DNA of 35,097 nucleotides from Opitutia bacterium (GTDB lineage Bacteria > Verrucomicrobiota > Verrucomicrobiia > Opitutales > UBA2995). The DNA is taken from positions 1 to 35,097 of the forward strand of contig JAABVD010000009.1 of NCBI GenBank assembly GCA_014529615.1, given 5' to 3'. The notes under the pieces were generated by a model that was not told where the DNA came from, did not search any database, and saw only the letters and a program-made list of their open reading frames with translations. Shown piece by piece: positions 29,796 to 35,097 of this stretch; positions within the stretch are counted from its first letter, which is position 1; each line of letters opens with the position of its first letter. Position numbers and translations under genes: made by a program.

Positions 29796-30743
29796 TTACC
29801 TGATTCCGGAGGCCAGCAAGGTTTCAAAAAACGGTTCGGTTGTTTCCTGGGCCACGACCGACACCTCGACCTGTTCAAACCCGGCGTCTTTCAACCAACT
29901 GTAAATCTGGTTTTGGGAAAATCCCAGCCACCGATCGGCGTACATCTCCCTGGCTTTTTCGAACTGGTGTTCCAGGAGGTCGAGGACGATGATCCGCCCC
30001 CCCGGTTTCACAATACGGAAGGCTTCCTTCAGGGCGGTAAGGGGATGGTTGGCGTGGTGCAAGGCTTGGCTGAAGAGGGCCAAATCGACCTCCTCGTCGG
30101 GCAGGGGCACTTTTTCGATATCCCCGAGTTTGTAGAACAGGTTGGTAAACCCGTTTTTTTCGGCCAGGGCCGCCCCCACTTCCACCATGCGCCGCGAGTT
30201 GTCGATGCAATATACTTTTTCAGCCCGCCGGGCCAGGAGTTGGGAGAGGAATCCTTCCCCCGCTCCCAGATCGGCGATGGTTATGGGAGGGGCAATTTTC
30301 AAGAGAAAGTGCCCGATGGCCTCCCAGGAACGTCCGGGGCATTTGTATTTGTCGATGTTTCCCGCCACCGCGTTAAAAAATGCTTCCGATAATTTTCGGC
30401 GTTCATCCAGGACCCGACCGAGGTTCTGTAAATCGGTCTTGGCCTGATCCTGCTGGGCGAAGGATTCACAAACCACTTGTAGCAGTTTTCGCCTCTCCCG
30501 GGGCATGGAACGGTTCAGAACGTAAAAACTTTTCTTGCCGTCCTTCCGGTCGATGACCAATTCGCCTTGTCGGAGCAGTCCCAGGTGAGAGGAAATGCGC
30601 GACTGCCCCATGCCGAGAATATCCTGCAACTCGGCCACGGACAGTTCTTCTTTTTCAAGTAAACCAAGCAGTCGGAGGCGGGTCGGGTCGGCTAATAACT
30701 TTAAGGTATCGGCTGTGTCCACTTGGTGGAGCGGGGTGAACAA
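29796..30743 (-). CDS. ArsR-type HTH regulator fused to a class I SAM methyltransferase
   Basis: LLADPTRLRLLGLLEKEELSVAELQDILGMGQSRISSHLGLLR followed by ADLGAGEGFLSQLLARRAEKVYCID...LALFSQALHHANHP. Confidence 0.9.
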   Translation of the reverse strand: MFTPLHQVDTADTLKLLADPTRLRLLGLLEKEELSVAELQDILGMGQSRISSHLGLLRQGELVIDRKDGKKSFYVLNRSMPRERRKLLQVVCESFAQQDQAKTDLQNLGRVLDERRKLSEAFFNAVAGNIDKYKCPGRSWEAIGHFLLKIAPPITIADLGAGEGFLSQLLARRAEKVYCIDNSRRMVEVGAALAEKNGFTNLFYKLGDIEKVPLPDEEVDLALFSQALHHANHPLTALKEAFRIVKPGGRIIVLDLLEHQFEKAREMYADRWLGFSQNQIYSWLKDAGFEQVEVSVVAQETTEPFFETLLASGIR

Positions 30744-30782
30744 ATTACCTGGCCCCCATTTCTCGCCAGTGAGATTTGGGGG

Positions 30783-31023
30783 TTAGCCCGCGTGTCTCAC
30801 AAAATGCGTAGCGAACGAACGAAGATCGAGTGCTGGTGTGGGCTTCGCGCTGATGAGCGGATGAAGCTGTGCCTGTCCGGTCGTAGCCCTTGGGCGAAGC
30901 CGGATCGACACCTGCAAAGTCGGCCTGCAACTGTGCGAAGCACGGGCAGGCGAATCCAACGAAGTCCGCGCCAGTGCCGGAATTCCGGAGCGCAGTAGAA
31001 TATTTGTGAGACATGCGGGTTAG
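30783..31023 (-). mobile_element. palindromic ORF-bearing element, copy C (TTAG direct repeats; 237-bp insertion)
   Basis: TTAG|CCCGCGTGTCTCACAAAATGCGTAGCGAACGAAC...GCGCAGTAGAATATTTGTGAGACATGCGGG|TTAG; near-collinear with copy A. Confidence 0.93.
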
Positions 31024-32867
31024 AGGTCAATGTAGCGGGAAATGGATTTGAGGTTCCATTTTTCAGAATGTCCCTCCACTTCAACTTCCACCTCCGAGTC
31101 GGCTGATCGACCGATGAGTTGCTGGGCCAGGGGCGTCTTATAAGAGAGGATATTAGCCTGGGGATCGCTGTCCCATGCACCCAGGATATGGTAAGTGGAC
31201 GATTTCCCTGTGCGCCCTTCCACCACCACCACGGTGCATCCTATGCCCACCACGTCGGTGGGAGCTTGGGTGAAATCGGTCACTCTGGCCGTGGACAGTT
31301 CGCGCTCCAATAGGGTCTTGCGAGCCAATAGGGTGAATTGGTCCTGCCGCGCCATCTTGAATTCGGCGTTTTCGGTCAGGTCGCCGTGTTCCCGGGCCGC
31401 GGCAATGGCCAGCTTGTTTTCCGGGATCTTTTCCTTGACCAGAACATCGTACTCCTTCTTGCGGACATCGTAGCTATTTTGGGATACATATACGATGCTG
31501 TCCTCAGGGGGTTTCACCGAGCTGTCGACCAGGCTTTGCACGTTGGGGAAAAGTTTAATGATGCGGGCCAAAATCGATTTTTTGGTCAACTCCTCGAATC
31601 CCTGATTAATGAGGAGGGAGTTGGCCAGGTCCCTTGCCGTTTCGGGATCGGCTTCGGCCAGGAGGTCACCGATCAGTTCCCGGTCCTCCGATAAACGGTC
31701 AGCCAATGGCACCCGGCGGGTTCCGGAGGATTGCAGGGACTCGTAATCAATGGAAAAAAGAATGGCCACAAAGAGCCGTGGGTTGATCAGGTCGGCCAAA
31801 AGCTTGGAAAATTTGCGCGAGTTCCGGTTTTTTATGATCCATATCAGGACCGGGGCCTTGAGCTTCTGTTCAACCAACCAGCGTTCGAGCATTTCCTTTA
31901 TTTCCTGCAAGGATGCTTTTTCATACAGGAAATTGATGCTCTCATTGGTGAATTTTCCTTTGCTGCTTTTGAACAGATCCAGAACGGTCCCCGTCCAGGA
32001 ATCGGGTTGGTTCGATTCAATCAATTCCAGGAGCTTGGTCTGATAGGGGCCGGGCAATTCATTGGCCAAGGCATCCAGGGCGGGAGCTTCCTCCACCAAT
32101 TTTTCCGGCAGGGGTTCGATGTTGGTTTCCCGGCCCAGGAGGGTCAGAACCTCATCTCTGACCCAGGCGGCGTGGAGTTTTTCCAGCAGGTTCAACTGGT
32201 GAGTTTCCTCCAGGAACCGCGAAAAGTCCTCAATGAGTTCCGAAAGGTGCACCTTGACCGCCGAGTTTGTTCGAGCCGAGGCAACCAATTCCTCGACCAG
32301 TTTTAATTTTCGCGATGCGGAGTTGGTTTTAAAGTAGGCATCGAAAACTTCGTCCTCCCGGTTGACCGGTTCGTCGCGAATGAAATAGGGGTCGGTCCGA
32401 CGAACGGGCATGCCGATACGCGAGTCCTTGGCCACCTGTTTTTTCGCGGCCGTCCACCACCTTTTGGCCTTGGGCATACCCAAAAGGAGTTTTAGGATTT
32501 TGTTGATTTCCTGGTCGGACCCCTTCTGGTCGGGCAGATGGGCCAGGATTTCAAAGACGATATCCGTCCGTTTTTTGGCAATCATGTGCTTGACCGTATC
32601 CGGCTCCATCCTTTGGCGGGCCAGGATGTGATTATCCGGCAATACTTGCAAGGTATTGACACAAAATGCGGGATCCATGGGGTGTCCCTCTTTTTCCTCG
32701 AAGTTTATAATGAGCCGATTATCTTCAGCCCTATAAGCCTCGATTTGGCCAAAACCCCAACTGCGATGAATGCAGAAGCGGCCAGGCTGCATGGCAAGCA
32801 ATTTTTCCTTTGCATGCTTTAGCCCCGGGCTTTGTTGGATCAGCGCTTGAACCGCCTCTTCGTTCAT
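31020..32867 (-). CDS. greA: GreA/GreB-family transcription elongation factor with a long N-terminal extension
   Basis: C-terminal Gre coiled coil IAAAREHGDLTENAEFKMARQDQ plus FKBP-like domain; about 450 aa N-terminal extension. ORF could start at 32930; MNEEAVQAL at 32867 is more likely. Confidence 0.82.
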   Translation of the reverse strand: MNEEAVQALIQQSPGLKHAKEKLLAMQPGRFCIHRSWGFGQIEAYRAEDNRLIINFEEKEGHPMDPAFCVNTLQVLPDNHILARQRMEPDTVKHMIAKKRTDIVFEILAHLPDQKGSDQEINKILKLLLGMPKAKRWWTAAKKQVAKDSRIGMPVRRTDPYFIRDEPVNREDEVFDAYFKTNSASRKLKLVEELVASARTNSAVKVHLSELIEDFSRFLEETHQLNLLEKLHAAWVRDEVLTLLGRETNIEPLPEKLVEEAPALDALANELPGPYQTKLLELIESNQPDSWTGTVLDLFKSSKGKFTNESINFLYEKASLQEIKEMLERWLVEQKLKAPVLIWIIKNRNSRKFSKLLADLINPRLFVAILFSIDYESLQSSGTRRVPLADRLSEDRELIGDLLAEADPETARDLANSLLINQGFEELTKKSILARIIKLFPNVQSLVDSSVKPPEDSIVYVSQNSYDVRKKEYDVLVKEKIPENKLAIAAAREHGDLTENAEFKMARQDQFTLLARKTLLERELSTARVTDFTQAPTDVVGIGCTVVVVEGRTGKSSTYHILGAWDSDPQANILSYKTPLAQQLIGRSADSEVEVEVEGHSEKWNLKSISRYIDL

Positions 32868-32930
32868 AAATGAATGGATTTTAGGAGTATACCAGGATTT
32901 GAAAGCTATTGTGCGACACCCTTCCATCAA

Positions 32931-34232
32931 ATGTCAAAGTTAGATCATCATTCATCTTCCCGGTCTTGGCAGGTATCCGTTCAGGTCATTGAGCGCTTTC
33001 TCAAATCTTCCCCCAAACTCGATGAACTCCTCTCCGGGGGCGCACGGCATTTGCCCGAGGGGCAGGTGGCCCGGGTCCATTTCCTGTCCTATGGAGTGGT
33101 TCGCCATCTCGGGCGCTTGAAAGCGCTCATCGCCGAGGTGGCCCGACGTCCCCCCAAACGCATGTGTCAGGCCCTCCTGCTCGTAACCATCTGGGAATGG
33201 TTGCAGTCGGACGACATCTTAAAACCCAAGGTTGTGCACCATGCCGTAGAGCGTGCCAAAGCCCTTCTGGGCGAGCCGGAATCAGCCTTTGTCAACGCGG
33301 TATTGCGACAGTTGCCCAAAGCTGTGGCAAGGGAGCCGGATTCCCGGAAGTCCCTGCCGGCCCTGGCCCGGATTAACAGTCACCCGGAATGGCTCTTGCG
33401 CCGCTATGGACAGCGCTACGGGCAAAGGGCCACTGCCAAGTGGAGCCAATGGAATCAGCGCATACCCAAGATTTACTGTCACATTTTGGGGGATCCCACG
33501 GGGCTGCCGGAGGAATTAATTCCGACCGACTGGCCCGGTTTCTATCGGGTTTCGGGAAATTTGCGCAATGCCGCAGGAAATCTTCTCCGGGATGGAAGGG
33601 CTTATATTCAGGATCCCTCCACCCGGTTGGGACCATCCCTCATCTCTGGTGAGCGGGTCAGGAGCATCCTCGACCTGTGTGCGGCGCCGGGCGGAAAAAG
33701 CATTCACTTGTTGAAATGCCTGGAGGCTTCGGGTGGCCTGCTCGTTTCAGTGGACCTGCCCGGACCTCGCTTCGATCGAATGAAAATGAATCTGGCCCGC
33801 TACGGCGTGGAGGGCGTCCGAAAGCGGCAGATTCCGGCCGATGTCTTGCAATTGAAGGGGAAAGACCTCCCCCTGGAACAGTTTGATTGCGTTTATCTGG
33901 ATGTGCCCTGCTCCAATTCCGGAGTTTTTCAACGTCGGCCCGATGCCAAATACCGGATGGGGCAAGATTCCCTGACCCGACTCATCGCCCTACAGGAAAA
34001 GCTGATTGGGGCCGCGGCCCGATTTGTCGGTCCGGAAGGGCGGTTGATTTACAGCACCTGCAGTATCGATTTCGAGGAGAATGCTGGAGTGGTCTCCCGT
34101 TTCCTGGATCGGCATGGGGATCGATTCCGGGAAGTCGGCCGGATTATTTCCCTCCCCTGGGAAAGTGGGCACGATGGTTGCGGCGCCTTTGCCCTGCAGC
34201 GTCTTAACCCGCATGTATCACAAAATGCGTAG
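32931..34232 (+). CDS. rsmB: RsmB-like 16S rRNA m5C methyltransferase (NusB domain plus Nol1/Nop2/Sun domain)
   Basis: LDLCAAPGGKSIHLL, LDVPCSNSGVFQRRPDAKYRM, IYSTCSIDFEEN; last residues NPHVSQNA are encoded by repeat copy D. Confidence 0.87.
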   Translation: MSKLDHHSSSRSWQVSVQVIERFLKSSPKLDELLSGGARHLPEGQVARVHFLSYGVVRHLGRLKALIAEVARRPPKRMCQALLLVTIWEWLQSDDILKPKVVHHAVERAKALLGEPESAFVNAVLRQLPKAVAREPDSRKSLPALARINSHPEWLLRRYGQRYGQRATAKWSQWNQRIPKIYCHILGDPTGLPEELIPTDWPGFYRVSGNLRNAAGNLLRDGRAYIQDPSTRLGPSLISGERVRSILDLCAAPGGKSIHLLKCLEASGGLLVSVDLPGPRFDRMKMNLARYGVEGVRKRQIPADVLQLKGKDLPLEQFDCVYLDVPCSNSGVFQRRPDAKYRMGQDSLTRLIALQEKLIGAAARFVGPEGRLIYSTCSIDFEENAGVVSRFLDRHGDRFREVGRIISLPWESGHDGCGAFALQRLNPHVSQNA

Positions 34233-34265
34233 CGCAGTAGAAAATTTGTGAGACATGCGGGTTAA
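34204..34265 (-). mobile_element. palindromic element, copy D (TTAA direct repeats; minimal 58-bp derivative)
   Basis: TTAA|CCCGCATGTATCACAAAATGCGTAGCG fused to CAGTAGAAAATTTGTGAGACATGCGGG|TTAA; left and right ends joined with the interior missing. Confidence 0.92.
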
Positions 34266-35097
34266 ATCGGGCCCTTGATCCTTTCCACTCCCACAGGTGG
34301 CAGGAAGAAGCACCGGTAGAAGGGCACAACAATAACAATGCCCGCCAACAGATAGGCCGCTTTTGCCCCGAAGTACCAATACACCGCTGCTGCGAGCAAG
34401 GGTCCGACGGCCCGGGCGAAGGATCCGGACGAGCGGAACAGGCCGAGGTGGACCCCCTGTTTTTCCTCTGTTGAATACAAAGACACCAGACTTGTCAGGC
34501 TGGGATTAACCAGTCCCCCGGCCAAGGCCATCATGGTCAGGGAGGCGTAAAAGAGCGGGATGGTATCGGAATGGCTCAGCAACAGAAAAGCCAAGACCCC
34601 ACACCCCAGACCGTAAAGAGCCATGCGCTTCTCCCCGAATTTCGCCGACAATCGACCCACCAGCGTACCCTGAATCAGGACCAGAAAAAATCCGACGTAG
34701 AGGAAGATAAATCCGTTTTGGGCCGGGGTGTAGTTGAACCGCTCCACCGCCAGAAAGGTCAAGGTAAATTCCATGCCGCTGAAGGCCGCAATGAAGATCA
34801 GGAACAAACCGTTTACCTGGCGTATCCCGGGATGTTCGACCCGGAGCAGCGCCACCAGGGATCCCCATGCTCCCGTGGGAGGGGGCTTGTGCCGGTTTTT
34901 CTCGGTCAGGGATTCCTTGAAACGTACTTGAAACCAAAAAAAATTGGCCAGAGAGAGGATGAGGGCCACCAGGGCGGGCGCGGAAAAGGGATTAATGCCT
35001 ATGCGGGCCAAGCCGGGTGCCAGATCCAGGATATTTACCTTGGAAAGCACAGCTCCCAAGACCGGCCCGACGATAAAACCCAGGCCAAAAACCGCCC
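34262..35097 (-). CDS. MFS transporter (partial, runs off the window edge)
   Basis: AVFGLGFIVGPVLGAVLS... and multiple TM helices; frame stays open to 35097. Confidence 0.85.
   Translation of the reverse strand, partial: AVFGLGFIVGPVLGAVLSKVNILDLAPGLARIGINPFSAPALVALILSLANFFWFQVRFKESLTEKNRHKPPPTGAWGSLVALLRVEHPGIRQVNGLFLIFIAAFSGMEFTLTFLAVERFNYTPAQNGFIFLYVGFFLVLIQGTLVGRLSAKFGEKRMALYGLGCGVLAFLLLSHSDTIPLFYASLTMMALAGGLVNPSLTSLVSLYSTEEKQGVHLGLFRSSGSFARAVGPLLAAAVYWYFGAKAAYLLAGIVIVVPFYRCFFLPPVGVERIKGPI

Noticed and set aside
30745-31014. 89 aa ORF (MSHKYSTALRNSG...) as a stand-alone gene
   Set aside because: Almost entirely repeat copy C; no evidence of its own expression signals.

Overview
35.1 kb bacterial window, probably Verrucomicrobia/Opitutales-like judging by gene content, with about 28 coding regions and one tRNA-Thr(CGU). 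Content is mostly housekeeping: acs, hisI, groES/groEL, ctaA/ctaB, aroK, a large PFOR, an extended GreA and an RsmB-like methyltransferase. There are also an ECF sigma/anti-sigma/redox operon and a tightly coupled ACP-FabZ/KAS/SDR/glycosyltransferase operon. The most notable signal is a dispersed palindromic mobile element with four copies (2993-3236, 23847-23988, 30783-31023, 34204-34265). It has about 17-bp terminal inverted repeats (CCCGCATGTCTCACAAA), and each copy is flanked by an identical 4-bp direct repeat of type YTAR (CTAG, TTAA, TTAG, TTAA). No transposase is present in the window. Three copies keep an open reading frame from end to end, with insertion lengths of 240, 138 and 237 bp (all multiples of 3). 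One copy is inserted in frame in the signal peptide of a DUF1573 protein; removing exactly 240 bp restores a canonical signal peptide (MKTILALVLGCLPLPIGVSA-A). The other three sit at the 3' ends of genes, where the duplicated YTAR site supplies or preserves a stop codon. This resembles the Rickettsia palindromic elements but appears to be an unrelated family. Other observations: an in-frame nonsense codon splitting an SLC13-type transporter, a 56-bp near-perfect palindrome between ctaA and aroK, and an unusual direct-repeat-flanked region after groEL.
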